A stretch of DNA of 5,520 nt, taken from positions 1-5,520 of the forward strand of contig SXUH01000268.1 of the NCBI GenBank assembly GCA_005791855.1, given 5' to 3'. The notes under the pieces were generated by a model. The model saw nothing but the letters and a program-made list of their open reading frames with translations. It searched no databases and was not told where the DNA came from. The stretch comes from Bdellovibrionales bacterium. Its GTDB lineage: Bacteria > Bdellovibrionota > Bacteriovoracia > Bacteriovoracales > Bacteriovoracaceae. Shown in pieces: positions 5,431 through 5,520 of the stretch (position 1 is the first letter of the stretch; each line of letters opens with the position of its first letter). Position numbers and translations under genes: made by a program.

Positions 5431-5520
5431 CGGAAGTCCCGCAGGTAGATCATCACGTCATCCTGGAACCCGCTGCTGATGGCCTTCCGACGGGAGAGGT
5501 CGACGATCCGGTTGATCAGC
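5427..5520 (-). CDS. Unidentified protein, C-terminal 30 residues only
   Basis: On the minus strand one frame is open from the window edge to a TGA at 5427-5429 and encodes 30 residues, beginning LINRIVDLSRRKAISSG and ending FQDDVMIYLRDFR. The piece looks like the end of a soluble helical protein. It does not resemble the usual C-terminus of an ABC ATPase domain, but 30 residues are too few to exclude that or to name a family. It precedes the exporter genes in the same direction, with 37 bases to the transmembrane subunit, so it is probably in the same operon. The competing frames in this stretch reach stops or lack a start. Confidence 0.6.
   Translation of the reverse strand, partial: LINRIVDLSRRKAISSGFQDDVMIYLRDFR

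Noticed and set aside
4787..5479. A 230-codon plus-strand frame antisense to the transmembrane subunit
   Set aside because: It is extremely rich in Asp, Glu, Val and Arg, which is what antisense reading of hydrophobic codons gives. The minus strand has a clear six-helix protein.

Overview
The window is GC-rich bacterial DNA, densely coding. It carries an outer-membrane factor with a signal peptide and a matching periplasmic adaptor, so the host has a Gram-negative double-membrane envelope. No rRNA, tRNA, mobile element or CRISPR array is visible, and nothing in the sequence fixes the phylum. The genes form two groups that converge near position 2113-2142.

Plus strand, 1-2112: four small genes in one direction. 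They are an AlkD-like DNA alkylation repair protein whose 5' end lies outside the window, a NUDIX hydrolase with an N-terminal helical domain, a DoxX-like four-helix membrane protein, and an SRPBCC-fold protein. Gaps are 31, 30 and about 8 bases, so they may share a transcript. The first two suggest upkeep of DNA and nucleotides. The DoxX and SRPBCC genes are almost abutting and look translationally coupled. An AT-rich stretch with two adjacent 10-bp palindromes sits between alkD-like and NUDIX genes.

Minus strand, 5520-2143: a tightly coupled operon. In transcription order it holds the last 30 codons of an unidentified gene, a possible 14-codon mini-ORF, an ABC-exporter transmembrane-domain protein, a HlyD-family membrane-fusion/adaptor protein, and a TolC-family outer-membrane factor. 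The three exporter genes are joined by 4-base ATGA stop/start overlaps. Together they would form an envelope-spanning, type-I-secretion-like or efflux channel with an unknown substrate.

The most notable point is that the ABC-exporter subunit ends directly after its sixth membrane helix and contains no nucleotide-binding domain. The adaptor gene starts where that domain would normally be encoded. The ATPase must therefore come from another gene, perhaps just beyond position 5520, or the complex works in an unusual way. The second point of interest is the mini-ORF, which has an ATGA junction at both ends and links the unidentified upstream gene to the transmembrane subunit.
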